This document shows positions 9,202-17,510 of a stretch of 64,000 nucleotides of DNA, in pieces. Positions within the stretch are counted from its first letter, which is position 1; each line of letters opens with the position of its first letter. The DNA is from Rufibacter roseus (GTDB lineage: Bacteria > Bacteroidota > Bacteroidia > Cytophagales > Hymenobacteraceae). The DNA lies in the NCBI RefSeq assembly GCF_001647285.1, contig NZ_LRML01000017.1, forward strand, positions 28,578 to 92,577, in the 5' to 3' direction. A model generated the notes under the pieces. That model was given only the letters and a program-made list of their open reading frames with translations, was not told the DNA's origin and searched no databases. Made by a program: the position numbers and the translations under genes.

Positions 9202-10590
9202 ATGATGAAAACTTACGCTTTCCCCCAAGTAATGAAGGTAAGTAAAGCCAGTTTATTGCTGGTAACTTTAATTCTCACCACCATTGTTTCTGGTGCAGCT
9301 CAAGGCCAGAAGAGTAAGCCACATGTAGAAAAAGCTGTCTCTGCCTTAAAGAAGACTAAGAACCCTTCAGCCCGTCGTGGGCATGAAAGTGGAATGCGGC
9401 CTGGAAATGCCCAGTTTTTTGACTATGACGACAACCAGTGGGAACATACAGAAAACATTACCTATGAATATTACCCTAACGGTTTGCTAAAAGAACAGAT
9501 TATAACGGAGGCTGGCACAAATACGAACAGTGAACGGTGGACCTACGCTTATAATGCCGAGGGAGAAGAAATTGAAAGTGCGCGTTATATGTGGCAAAAT
9601 GGAGCCTGGGCTCAAAATATTGGTGAGAAGACTCTAGAAACCTATGAAAACGGCAAGCTGGTAGAAGAAGTCGAGCAAACTTGGAGAACGTCAGGTGAGG
9701 GTAGTGGGCAGTGGGAGAACACAGCAAGATCTACTTATTCATTTGATGCTGAAGGAAGACCTACTGGTGAGACAGCCTATGGCTGGGATGGCGAAAGCTG
9801 GGTGGCTGAGAGAAAGTTTGTGTATGAATACACTACTGGCAATGCCCCTTCAACCATTCTGATGCAACGTCAAGAAGATAACAATTGGGTAAGTTTTGCG
9901 AGGTTGGTAGAGTTAGGTTGGCATGAAGATGCAGAACAAGATGGATTGGCAGATTACACCATGCAGGCCCTGCAAGATGGTAACTGGGTAAACATGGAGC
10001 GCCAGGAAACAAGATTTACTGGAAACGGAGGTTATGTTGAAACAACCCAAACCTTTGAAGAAAACAATTGGGTGAACGATTTCAGAATAACGGTGCAGTA
10101 TGATGCCCACCACAATAAAACTCTTGATCAATATGAAGAGTGGGTAGATCAAAATGGAGACGGAATGCCACAGGATGATGAATGGCTAATTGAAGATGCC
10201 TTAAAATATGTGAACACGTACGACAGCAATGATAATTTAACAGAAATTATTAGCCAAAGCTGGGAATTAAATGGAGGACCGGGAGCCTTTCAAAACAGAG
10301 AACGCTGGGTGTTCAGCAATTTCCAAAATGTACTGTCAGCTAAAGAAGAGCAGCAACTGGCGCTGCACGTATATCCAAACCCAGCCGTTGGGCAGTTATC
10401 GGTAAAAATGGAAAAAGGTGCTGGCGCATCAGTAAGGCTGGTAAGCCTTACGGGTCAAACTATGCTTAATACCTCTCTGGCATCGGCTGAGGCCCAAGAA
10501 TTAGATTTGTCTGCCGTGCCTGCCGGAACGTACATTCTGCAAATACAGTCAAAAGCTGGGCTACGCACCCAAAAGATTGTGAAGCTGTAA
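9202..10590 (+). CDS. Secreted protein with T9SS type A sorting domain
   Basis: 462 aa. A signal peptide ends near GAAQGQ. The body (about residues 70-370) is built of Trp/Tyr/Asn-rich repeats such as TYEYYPNGLLKEQ, ESARYMWQNGAWAQ, TAYGWDGESWVAE and RQEDNNWVSF, recalling the YD/toggle-type repeats of extracellular beta proteins. The last ~75 residues (LHVYPNPAVGQLSVKM ... GTYILQIQSKAGLRTQKIVKL split here) are a type IX secretion CTD, which directs export and surface attachment or release. Function of the repeats is unknown. AT-richer than its neighbours, as are other secreted proteins here. Two adjacent ATG codons open the frame; the first is used. Confidence 0.85.
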   Translation: MMKTYAFPQVMKVSKASLLLVTLILTTIVSGAAQGQKSKPHVEKAVSALKKTKNPSARRGHESGMRPGNAQFFDYDDNQWEHTENITYEYYPNGLLKEQIITEAGTNTNSERWTYAYNAEGEEIESARYMWQNGAWAQNIGEKTLETYENGKLVEEVEQTWRTSGEGSGQWENTARSTYSFDAEGRPTGETAYGWDGESWVAERKFVYEYTTGNAPSTILMQRQEDNNWVSFARLVELGWHEDAEQDGLADYTMQALQDGNWVNMERQETRFTGNGGYVETTQTFEENNWVNDFRITVQYDAHHNKTLDQYEEWVDQNGDGMPQDDEWLIEDALKYVNTYDSNDNLTEIISQSWELNGGPGAFQNRERWVFSNFQNVLSAKEEQQLALHVYPNPAVGQLSVKMEKGAGASVRLVSLTGQTMLNTSLASAEAQELDLSAVPAGTYILQIQSKAGLRTQKIVKL

Positions 10591-10618
10591 TTTAAGCGTC
10601 TTTCTTTTAAATGAAAAT

Positions 10619-10653
10619 AGCCCCGACTCTGCCAGGAGCCGGGGCTGTTTTTT
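10619..10653 (+). terminator. Intrinsic terminator after the T9SS protein gene
   Basis: AGCCCCGACTC pairs with GAGCCGGGGCT around TGCCAG, followed by GTTTTTTG. The T tract is also the beginning of a palindrome-family copy. Confidence 0.8.
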
Positions 10654-10682
10654 GCCCGCTTTCTAAAAATCGGCTCCAAAAC
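10645..10682. repeat. Dispersed palindrome, copy 4 (degenerate)
   Basis: Starts in the 3' arm of the terminator (CTGTTTTTTGCCCG) and ends TCGGCTCCAAAACA. One of the least symmetric copies. Confidence 0.45.
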
Positions 10683-10751
10683 ACCAAGCTTTGCCCCTGA
10701 AGCCCTATCTTTCATTCATAATTCTCAATTCCTAATTCTTAATTATAAAGA

Positions 10752-11180
10752 GTGGCTCGCATCAAAATAGACTTACCCGCAAATTTCTCCTTCAAGACTC
10801 AACTGCCCATCAGAATCACCGATCTTAACTACGGCGGCCATTTAGGTAACGATGCGCTGCTGAGCTTGCTGCACGAGGCGCGGGTACGGTTCCTGAAAAG
10901 CCATGGTTACTCTGAACTTGACTTCGGCGGGGCCGGATTGATTATGTCTGATGTGGGCATTGTGTACAAAGGCGAAGGCTTCTACGGCGATGTATTGACA
11001 GTAGAGGTGCAGGCGCATGAGTTCAGCAAGTACGGCTTTGATTTAGTGTACCGCCTCACAAACCAGAACGGCAAAGAAGTAGCTCACGCCAAAACCGGCA
11101 TGCTCTGTTTTGACTATACCGCCCGTAAATTACAGACTGTGCCGCCAGAAGCCCGTGAGCAACTGGAAACTAAAGCGTAA
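10752..11180 (+). CDS. Acyl-CoA thioesterase, hotdog fold
   Basis: 142 aa from a GTG start. Single hotdog domain of the 4-hydroxybenzoyl-CoA thioesterase type: RITDLNYGGHLGNDALLSLL carries the substrate-binding/catalytic segment with Asp/Asn at the usual position, followed by EARVRFLKSHGYSE. It should hydrolyse an acyl-CoA in the cytosol; the natural substrate cannot be read. It lies 21 bp upstream of rlmN and may be co-transcribed with it, although rlmN has its own -7 box. Upstream (10711-10747) is a low-complexity run of CTAATTC/TTAATT-like units. Confidence 0.85.
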   Translation: MARIKIDLPANFSFKTQLPIRITDLNYGGHLGNDALLSLLHEARVRFLKSHGYSELDFGGAGLIMSDVGIVYKGEGFYGDVLTVEVQAHEFSKYGFDLVYRLTNQNGKEVAHAKTGMLCFDYTARKLQTVPPEAREQLETKA

Positions 11181-11189
11181 GATATTTTG

Positions 11190-11197
11190 TACCTTTG
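11190..11197 (+). promoter_or_regulatory. -7 element of rlmN, 4 nt before the ATG
   Basis: TACCTTTG separated by four bases from the rlmN ATG at 11202, the same geometry as at cysS. It argues against an upstream TTG start at 11187, which would lie inside the promoter. No clear -33 TTG. Confidence 0.5.
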
Positions 11198-11201
11198 TGG
11201 T

Positions 11202-12287
11202 ATGAGTACCACTGTTATCCCAGATATCGAAATTCTGAACCGGCAAGACATCCGGAAGCTGTCTTTGGACCAACTAAAGGCTTGGATGACGGAGCAGGGC
11301 GAAAAGCCCTTCCGTGCCAAGCAAGTGTATGAGTGGGTCTGGAAACTCACGGCTACCTCCTTTGCCGAAATGAACAATATTAGCCTTCCTCTGCGGGAGA
11401 AGCTGGAGCGTCATTTCACCATCAACACGGTAGAGGTGAATTCCAGCCAGTTCAGTTCAGACTATACTATAAAATCCACGTTCCGGCTCTATGACGGCAA
11501 TATTGTGGAGGGTGTGCTGATTCCGCACCCCAAGCGCATGACCGCCTGCGTGAGTAGCCAGGTTGGGTGCTCCTTGACCTGTTCATTCTGCGCCACCGGC
11601 AAAATGGATCGTATCCGCAACCTCAATGCCGATGAAATTTACGACCAGGTGGTGCGTATAAAAGAGCAGACGGAGCAGAACTATAACCGCCCGCTGACCA
11701 ACATCGTGTACATGGGCATGGGTGAACCGCTCCTGAACTACGCCAACGTGATGAAGAGCATTGAGCGCATCACTGCGCCCGACGGCTTGAACATGGCCGC
11801 CCGCCGCATCACTGTCAGCACTGCCGGTATTGCCAAGATGATCAAGAAAATGGCCGATGACGGTATTAAAGCCAATCTGGCACTGAGCTTGCACGCCGCC
11901 AACGATAAAAAGCGCAACGAGATCATGCCTATCAACGAGAGTAACTCGCTGGAGGCACTGAAGGAGGCGCTGGTGTATTACCATGAAAAAACGGGTCGTA
12001 AAGTGACCTATGAGTATATTCTGTTGAGCCACTTCAATGATAATTTGGAAGATGCGCAGGAACTGCTGCAGTTTTCCAAAATTATTCCGTGCAAGGTGAA
12101 CATCATTGAGTATAACCCAATAGGTGACGGACTTTTCCAGAAGTCTGGAGATGATCGCCTGGAGCCATTTATGCGTTACCTGGCTGATAGAGGCGTGCAG
12201 GTAAATGTGCGCCGTAGCCGCGGCAAAGACATTGACGCCGCCTGTGGGCAGCTAGCCAATAAAGAGAAAGCCGGAGAAGAAGCGTAA
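11202..12287 (+). CDS. rlmN: 23S rRNA/tRNA adenine-C2 methyltransferase RlmN
   Basis: 361 aa from ATG 11202 (MSTTVIPDIE). Radical SAM enzyme that methylates A2503 of 23S rRNA and A37 of some tRNAs. The CxxxCxxC cluster is CSLTCSFC near residues 123-130; GEPLLNY and ARRITVSTAG are SAM-contact blocks; the second catalytic Cys is in the C-terminal DAACGQL. N-terminal helical region (LSLDQLKAWM, FRAKQVYEWVW) is present. Full family length with no defects. Ends 20 bp before a strong terminator. Confidence 0.96.
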   Translation: MSTTVIPDIEILNRQDIRKLSLDQLKAWMTEQGEKPFRAKQVYEWVWKLTATSFAEMNNISLPLREKLERHFTINTVEVNSSQFSSDYTIKSTFRLYDGNIVEGVLIPHPKRMTACVSSQVGCSLTCSFCATGKMDRIRNLNADEIYDQVVRIKEQTEQNYNRPLTNIVYMGMGEPLLNYANVMKSIERITAPDGLNMAARRITVSTAGIAKMIKKMADDGIKANLALSLHAANDKKRNEIMPINESNSLEALKEALVYYHEKTGRKVTYEYILLSHFNDNLEDAQELLQFSKIIPCKVNIIEYNPIGDGLFQKSGDDRLEPFMRYLADRGVQVNVRRSRGKDIDAACGQLANKEKAGEEA

Positions 12288-12307
12288 GCTATCTCAGTAA
12301 TATCTTT

Positions 12308-12348
12308 TAAACAGAAAGAGCCACTCAATGAGTGGCTCTTTCTGTTTT
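12308..12348. terminator. Bidirectional terminator between rlmN and mscL
   Basis: AAACAGAAAGAGCCACT (12309-12325) pairs perfectly with AGTGGCTCTTTCTGTTT (12331-12347). A- and T-rich ends allow use from both sides of these convergent genes. Confidence 0.85.
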
Positions 12349-12381
12349 CAGCCTGTTTTTCTGAAAACAGGCTGAAAACAC
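12342..12381. repeat. Dispersed palindrome, copy 5
   Basis: Near-consensus copy: CTGTTTTCAGCCTG, centre TTTTTCTGAAAA, then CAGGCTGAAAAC. Its first seven bases are the end of the preceding terminator arm. Ends 20 bp before the mscL stop. Confidence 0.8.
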
Positions 12382-12400
12382 GATCAGAATGACAGTTTAC

Positions 12401-12820
12401 TTACGGGTTCTTCGCTCTTAGGGCATCTCTGATCTCTGTAAGCAGCACTTCTTCTTTGGTTGGGGCTGGAGGGGACTTGGGTGCCTCTACTTTCTTGCGC
12501 TTAAGTTTGTTGATGAATTTCACCAGCAGAAAAATAGCAAACGCTATGATAATAAAGTCAAGCACATTCTGTAGAAAGGCTCCGTAGTTTAAAGTGACAT
12601 CGGCTATCTTACCATCTGGCCCAATCACGTCTTTTTTGAGAATGAGCTTTAGGTTCTTGAAATGGTCACCGCCCACGGCAAGACCAAGCGGTGGCATGAT
12701 TAAATCATTGACCAAGGAAGTAACAATTTTCCCGAAGGCACCGCCAATGACCACCCCAACGGCAAGATCAATGACGTTGCCACGCATGGCAAACTCTTTA
12801 AATTCTTTTAAAACTGGCAT
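12401..12820 (-). CDS. mscL: Large-conductance mechanosensitive channel
   Basis: 139 aa. N-terminal [22 protein letters not shown] is the family hallmark; TM1 carries the Gly/Ala-rich pore line ([18 protein letters not shown]) and TM2 is [16 protein letters not shown] near residues 88-104, with a charged C-terminal helix. It opens under membrane tension to release solutes during osmotic downshock. Single gene with the RDD-protein terminator directly upstream; no clear TAnnTTTG promoter found. Confidence 0.95.
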   Translation of the reverse strand: MPVLKEFKEFAMRGNVIDLAVGVVIGGAFGKIVTSLVNDLIMPPLGLAVGGDHFKNLKLILKKDVIGPDGKIADVTLNYGAFLQNVLDFIIIAFAIFLLVKFINKLKRKKVEAPKSPPAPTKEEVLLTEIRDALRAKNP

Positions 12821-12840
12821 ATAAAGTGATAAAGACTATA

Positions 12841-12880
12841 AAAAGAAACTACTCTTAAGCAAACAGCCCAAGAGTAGTTA
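12841..12880 (-). terminator. Terminator of the RDD-family gene
   Basis: AACTACTCTT and AAGAGTAGTT form a 10-bp stem around GGGCTGTTTGCTT (minus strand), followed by TTTCTTTTTA. Confidence 0.75.
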
Positions 12881-12934
12881 AGTTGTAAAAAATACGTTTT
12901 AGTTTGGCACTGGTTATACAGGTTATGAAACCAA

Positions 12935-13432
12935 TTATCGGGTTTTTACAACTAGGGTGCTGGCAATTTTATCATGCAGGGCCTGCTTCCGAGAGGAAAA
13001 AGCTGCCATGATATAGCCAATGAACAGGATAAAAGTAGACAAGTACTTAGAAAGCGTTCTGCCTAGGGCCCGGCCAAAAGAAATGCGCTGGCCATTTTCA
13101 TCAGTTACTTTCATGTCCAAGGCTCTTTTGCCCAAGGTGGCCTGCCAGGAAGAGCTTTCCATGATGGAGGAGTACAGAATGGTAAGAACTGCCGTCAACA
13201 TCATAGAGGTAGACATAGCCGCTAGAATGGCGAAAGGGTTGTCTGGGTTGAACTCAGTTGTAGCCATGGTGCCCCCAATGATAAATGTGGTAATAATCCA
13301 GTTCGGAATCCCGATGACGAAAGAGTCGATAACGGCTGCCACAAAGCGTCTCCAGAAGCCAGCATAAGACACAGGGGCTAATTCTCCCTGAAATTCGTCC
13401 ATGAAGGTGTACGTGTTGGTAGATGTTTCCAT
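12935..13432 (-). CDS. RDD-family membrane protein
   Basis: 165 aa. The RDD motif appears as GFWRRFVAAVIDSFVIG at residues 26-42; three membrane segments follow (about 35-55, 70-95, 128-145), with the second conserved block ATLGKRALDMKV and the terminal KQALHDKIASTLVV. RDD proteins are small inner-membrane proteins of unclear role; some bind or transport small solutes. No operon partner. The hinge ISFGRALGRTLSKYLS fits the family. Confidence 0.85.
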   Translation of the reverse strand: METSTNTYTFMDEFQGELAPVSYAGFWRRFVAAVIDSFVIGIPNWIITTFIIGGTMATTEFNPDNPFAILAAMSTSMMLTAVLTILYSSIMESSSWQATLGKRALDMKVTDENGQRISFGRALGRTLSKYLSTFILFIGYIMAAFSSRKQALHDKIASTLVVKTR

Positions 13433-13504
13433 GAGTTTGTTTTTAGTTGATGAAAGGGTTTGGTTTATTGGCAGTTAAGTTATGAATATTCCAGTAACTT
13501 TCTA

Positions 13505-15028
13505 CTACTTCCTCTTTTTTGTCTCTTTTAGAAAGCGTTCTATTCCCTTTCTTATCTGCTCAGCCATATCTTCCTGAAACTCTGGGTTAATTAGCTTTTG
13601 TTCATCTTCCGGGTTTGAGGCGAAGGCAGTTTCTACTAAGGCATTAGGGAACTCTGTTGGGGCGTTCAAAGCAAAATTGAAGCCGCCAATGTTACCGAAC
13701 TCTTTCAGGTCAAGTTTTAAAACCTCTTCATATAATGCCTGAGAAAGCGGCCGGAATGCCAAATGGCGGTAATAGGTGCTGGCGCCTTGTACTTCTGGCC
13801 GCCCAGCTGAATTAACGTGCACGCTTACCAGCAAATCAGGCTGGGCCTGTTTCAGGATCCGGACGCGCTCAGAATTATCAACGGTCACATCTGCCTCTCG
13901 GGTCATGATTACGTTTGCCCCTTTCTTCTCCAACTCTTTTTTAAGGTGCTGCGCAATCTTAAGGGTAATTTCTTTCTCCGGTATACCGGTTTTGCCTTTG
14001 GTGCCCGTGTTGGTGCCCCCGTGGCCGGCGTCTACGGCAATAGTCAGGTGCTTGAGCTTCAGTTTTTCGGGCTGGCGCTTTACTTTAATCACTAGCGAAT
14101 TGCCCTGATAACCTATGCCGTAGCCCCAGGCTTGGGGGTGCTTCAGGTCAATGATCACCCTAAACACATCTGAGGTCAGTTGCTGGTACTGCACATTCTT
14201 TACTTCGCGCAGGGTGCGGTGCAAGGTAATCCAGTTAGAATTGGAAACGGCGCCGTAAATGTCTACTACAATGCGGCTGGGGTCAACATCCATATAAGAT
14301 GTGTAGGGCAGGCGCTGACCAACGGCTACCCGCACAAAATCATACTTTCCTTTCTCATCTTCGCCAGTGACACTCCAGGAACTTGTCAGGCTTTCACCGG
14401 TAAAGGAGCTGGGACCCTCCAGCTGCACTTGCCGCACAGGTATGTATGCGTTTAAGGTGTTAGAGAGCTTAATCCGGTAGTCACGGCCTACGCGTCCGTT
14501 AATCTGTACCCGAACCAGTGAATCTAAGAATCCCATTTTAGCGCCGCCCAATCTGTCCTCGCCCAAACCATAGTTCATGTAAGCGTCGCTGGTAGTAGTT
14601 AAGCCGTACAGCGGCTGCGCCGGGTTGAGAATAGTAATTTTAGTTTTAGTAAAGAAAACCGTGTGAGGCTGGGTGTCAGTGGTGTCGTCTACTATAATGG
14701 GGAGGTGCTGGTCTGAAAGTTTATCACTGGGTTGAATAATATAGCCGCCTACGTACAAACCAGCTTCTCCCTTGTTCTGCGCTGCCGGTATTTCATGCAG
14801 GGGGTGCTGGTTCCACAAGTTAACCTTAAGCCCCGGCTTGGCTTTTACCCGCACGTTTAGTCGGTCGCCCGGCTGTAGCCACAGTTCAGCGTTAGGTTCT
14901 GTGCGGACGTATTCTACCTGTAGGTCTGCTGGAGTAGGGGAGGTTGCTGTTGCAGAGGTGCTGTTGCTTTGGGCATTAGCCTGAAAAGTAATGGTAAAGC
15001 AGAGCAGTAAGAAATACTGGAACTTCAT
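13505..15028 (-). CDS. N-acetylmuramoyl-L-alanine amidase
   Basis: 507 aa with signal peptide (cleavage after FQANA). The C-terminal ~180 residues are an Amidase_3 domain with the zinc ligands in order: TIAVDAGHGG (His), GIPEKEITLK (Glu), LLVSVHVNSA (His) and ALVETAFASN (catalytic Glu). The N-terminal ~320 residues include an SH3-like or AMIN-like beta region (DVFRVIIDLKHPQAWGYGI) that may bind septal wall or an activator. It should cleave the amide bond between MurNAc and the stem peptide in the periplasm. Monocistronic. Confidence 0.92.
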   Translation of the reverse strand: MKFQYFLLLCFTITFQANAQSNSTSATATSPTPADLQVEYVRTEPNAELWLQPGDRLNVRVKAKPGLKVNLWNQHPLHEIPAAQNKGEAGLYVGGYIIQPSDKLSDQHLPIIVDDTTDTQPHTVFFTKTKITILNPAQPLYGLTTTSDAYMNYGLGEDRLGGAKMGFLDSLVRVQINGRVGRDYRIKLSNTLNAYIPVRQVQLEGPSSFTGESLTSSWSVTGEDEKGKYDFVRVAVGQRLPYTSYMDVDPSRIVVDIYGAVSNSNWITLHRTLREVKNVQYQQLTSDVFRVIIDLKHPQAWGYGIGYQGNSLVIKVKRQPEKLKLKHLTIAVDAGHGGTNTGTKGKTGIPEKEITLKIAQHLKKELEKKGANVIMTREADVTVDNSERVRILKQAQPDLLVSVHVNSAGRPEVQGASTYYRHLAFRPLSQALYEEVLKLDLKEFGNIGGFNFALNAPTEFPNALVETAFASNPEDEQKLINPEFQEDMAEQIRKGIERFLKETKKRK

Positions 15029-15110
15029 CTTTGTGATAAATTTTAAGAAGCTGAGGAGGCAATATAGGTTTTCTGGTAGAACGGCACCAGTGCATGAAAC
15101 AGTTTACCTG

Positions 15111-15150
15111 CTGTTTATGAGCAGTTTTTCAAAAATCAGCCTCAAAACAG
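15111..15150. repeat. Dispersed palindrome, copy 6
   Basis: Exactly 40 bp: CTGTTTATGAGCAG, centre TTTTTCAAAAAT, CAGCCTCAAAACAG. Sits between the divergent amidase and M48 genes; the remaining gap (to 15274) shows no other signal. Confidence 0.7.
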
Positions 15151-15274
15151 GGGGAAGGCTTAGTCCAGAGCAAAAGCTATTACATTTCTGTCTTTGTCTG
15201 TGCTATAGAAAATTGACGGTGTCTTTTCAAGAATTAAAGGTTCTTCTTATCTTACTTAAGTAAAAGCTAAGTTC

Positions 15275-17410
15275 ATGAAAAGAACCTTTCCGTACCCAGC
15301 CATGCCGCAGGGCGTTGATGAACGCATAATAGCCCCCTCGGCGGCATTCAAGCGCGAAGTGGCAAAAGTAGCGGCCGCCATTGCTTTTTTTGCGGTAGTA
15401 TATGTAGCCCTCATGGCTGCCGCGTTGGCGCTGGCCGTTTTATGCGGGTTGGGTGGTTATTTTCTGGTGGTTTTAAAACCGGCCTTTTTCACGTTTATGT
15501 TAGGTTTAGGCTTGGCGGGGCTGGGGCTTATGGTCATTTTCTTCTTGCTGAAATTCATGTTCAAGCGCAGCAAGACCGACCGTTCTGACATGGTGGAAAT
15601 TCAGGAAGAGGAGCAGCCGGAGCTTTTTGCCTTCATCAGAAACATCACGCAGGAAACGCAGACACCCTTCCCGAAGAAGATTTACCTTTCTGCCGAGGTA
15701 AACGCCGCCGTTTTCTATGATTCCAGTTTCTGGAGCATGTTCTTGCCCGTGAAGAAAAATCTGGTTATTGGACTGGGGTTGGTGAACTCCGTGAACGTAA
15801 CTGAATTTAAAGCAATTCTGGCGCACGAGTTCGGCCATTTTTCGCAGCGAAGCATGAAGTTAGGCTCTTACGTGTACAACGTGAACCGCGCCATTTACAA
15901 CATGCTCTATGACAACCAAGGCTATGGAAAAGCTTTGGAGAAGTGGGCCGACATAAGTGGCTACTTCGCCTTGTTTGCTGGGCTCACCGCCAAAATTGTA
16001 CAGGCCATTCAATGGGTATTGAAAAAAGCCTATGTGGTGGTGAACAAGCCGTACATGTGCCTCTCGCGCCAAATGGAATTCCACGCTGACTCGGTAGCAG
16101 CTTATGTCACCGGCTCAGAACCCCTGATTACAAGCCTGCGGAGAATTGAGGCTGCCGATGCCTGCTACTCCCGATTATTCAATCATTATAATGCTTGGCT
16201 GAGCGAGAACCTGAAAGCAGACAATATGTACCCTCAGCACCGTGCGCTCATGCATCTGTTCTCAGAAGATTTCCACATACCCATGGCGCATGGCCTGCTG
16301 CAGGTAAATGCCCAGACGCTGTCTATGTTTAACCAAAGCCGGCTGATGATGAAAGACCAGTGGGCATCGCACCCCAGCACCGATGATCGCGCCGCCCATT
16401 TGCTGTCGCTCAACATTCCTGCAGAGGTGCTGCATGATTCGCCTTGGGTGCTGTTTAGAAAAGTAGAGCAGGTACAGCAATTGATGACCCAAAAAGTGTA
16501 TGAAAAAGCTGAGTTTGCCCAAGCACCACAAGCTCTATCGTTGCCTGCTTTCTCTCAGAAGCTGGCCTCAGAAATGCAAGAGCGCTCTTTTGATAAAGCC
16601 TACAAAGGCTTCTATGACAACCGCAATATCAAAACATTTGACGTTGAAACTGTTGCTGCCACTGCTGAGCTATTGCCTGCTATCACCTTCGATGACCTCT
16701 TTACTGATGCCAATTGCAAACTTCCCCAGAAAATCAGTAGCCTAGAGGCTGACTTGGAAACGGTACAGCAAATAGTGCAGGGAGCTATTGATATTAAGTC
16801 GTTCGATTTTGATGGCCGGAAGTACAGTGCCAAAGACGCAGTTGCCGTGCAGCAAATACTGGAGAATGAAATCAAGGAAGCGCAGGAACAACTAGACCTG
16901 TTAGACCAGAAGGCTTTCGGGTTCTTCTATCAAAAGGCACATGAACAAGACCGCACCGCTGCATTAGTGGCTGCTTACCAGTCGGTTTTTACAGCCACTA
17001 AAGAAGCAGAGGAAGACACGCAGTTATTTACTGCTCTTTGGGATACCCTGCATTTCATCTTCAACAATGAAATGACCTTGGAGGGAGCAAAGACCGTTTG
17101 CCAAGAATTGGAGGGGCGGGAAACGCCTGTGAAGAAGCGCCTGCAGCACCTGCTGCAAGACGAACTTTACACCCGCTGCATTACCCCTCACCAGCTGCCT
17201 AAGCTCGAAAAGCTAGCGTCGCAAACAAGGGTTTATGTAACAGAATATGGTTTTGATTCGGTGTCTCTTGATGAATTAGCCGAAGGTTCCCATCTGTTTG
17301 TGCAAATGAGCTGGGAGAAAGTTTTCCATCTCAAAAAAGAGACACTGGCTTTGCAAATGGCGGTTGTACAGCAACAGCAAGAAGAAAACCTGACAATGGA
17401 AGAGGTGTAG
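15275..17410 (+). CDS. M48-family membrane metallopeptidase
   Basis: 711 aa. Two or three membrane segments lie within residues 30-95 (VYVALMAAALALAVLCGL and FMLGLGLAGLGLMVIFFLL). The zinc motif HEFGH is near residue 184 (ILAHEFGHFSQRSM), and the third ligand lies in SRQMEFHADSVAA near residue 270, the Ste24/HtpX arrangement. The catalytic domain faces the cytosol in this family. The long C-terminal half (about 400-711) is helical, Gln/Glu-rich and unassigned. A quality-control role in the inner membrane is likely; the substrate is unknown. M48 proteins are usually 280-420 aa, so this is a long variant. Confidence 0.88.
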   Translation: MKRTFPYPAMPQGVDERIIAPSAAFKREVAKVAAAIAFFAVVYVALMAAALALAVLCGLGGYFLVVLKPAFFTFMLGLGLAGLGLMVIFFLLKFMFKRSKTDRSDMVEIQEEEQPELFAFIRNITQETQTPFPKKIYLSAEVNAAVFYDSSFWSMFLPVKKNLVIGLGLVNSVNVTEFKAILAHEFGHFSQRSMKLGSYVYNVNRAIYNMLYDNQGYGKALEKWADISGYFALFAGLTAKIVQAIQWVLKKAYVVVNKPYMCLSRQMEFHADSVAAYVTGSEPLITSLRRIEAADACYSRLFNHYNAWLSENLKADNMYPQHRALMHLFSEDFHIPMAHGLLQVNAQTLSMFNQSRLMMKDQWASHPSTDDRAAHLLSLNIPAEVLHDSPWVLFRKVEQVQQLMTQKVYEKAEFAQAPQALSLPAFSQKLASEMQERSFDKAYKGFYDNRNIKTFDVETVAATAELLPAITFDDLFTDANCKLPQKISSLEADLETVQQIVQGAIDIKSFDFDGRKYSAKDAVAVQQILENEIKEAQEQLDLLDQKAFGFFYQKAHEQDRTAALVAAYQSVFTATKEAEEDTQLFTALWDTLHFIFNNEMTLEGAKTVCQELEGRETPVKKRLQHLLQDELYTRCITPHQLPKLEKLASQTRVYVTEYGFDSVSLDELAEGSHLFVQMSWEKVFHLKKETLALQMAVVQQQQEENLTMEEV

Positions 17411-17460
17411 CCTCAACTCTAATAAGAGATATAAAATGCCTGTAAGCCCTAAATCAAAAA

Positions 17461-17500
17461 GCATTTTTAGCCTGTTTTTCTAAAAGCAGGCCGAAAACGC
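17461..17500. repeat. Dispersed palindrome, copy 7
   Basis: GCATTTTTAGCCTG, centre TTTTTCTAAAAG, CAGGCCGAAAACGC. It is the only structure between the convergent M48 and DUF3999 genes and may end both transcripts. Confidence 0.75.
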
Positions 17501-17510
17501 ACGAGAATGG

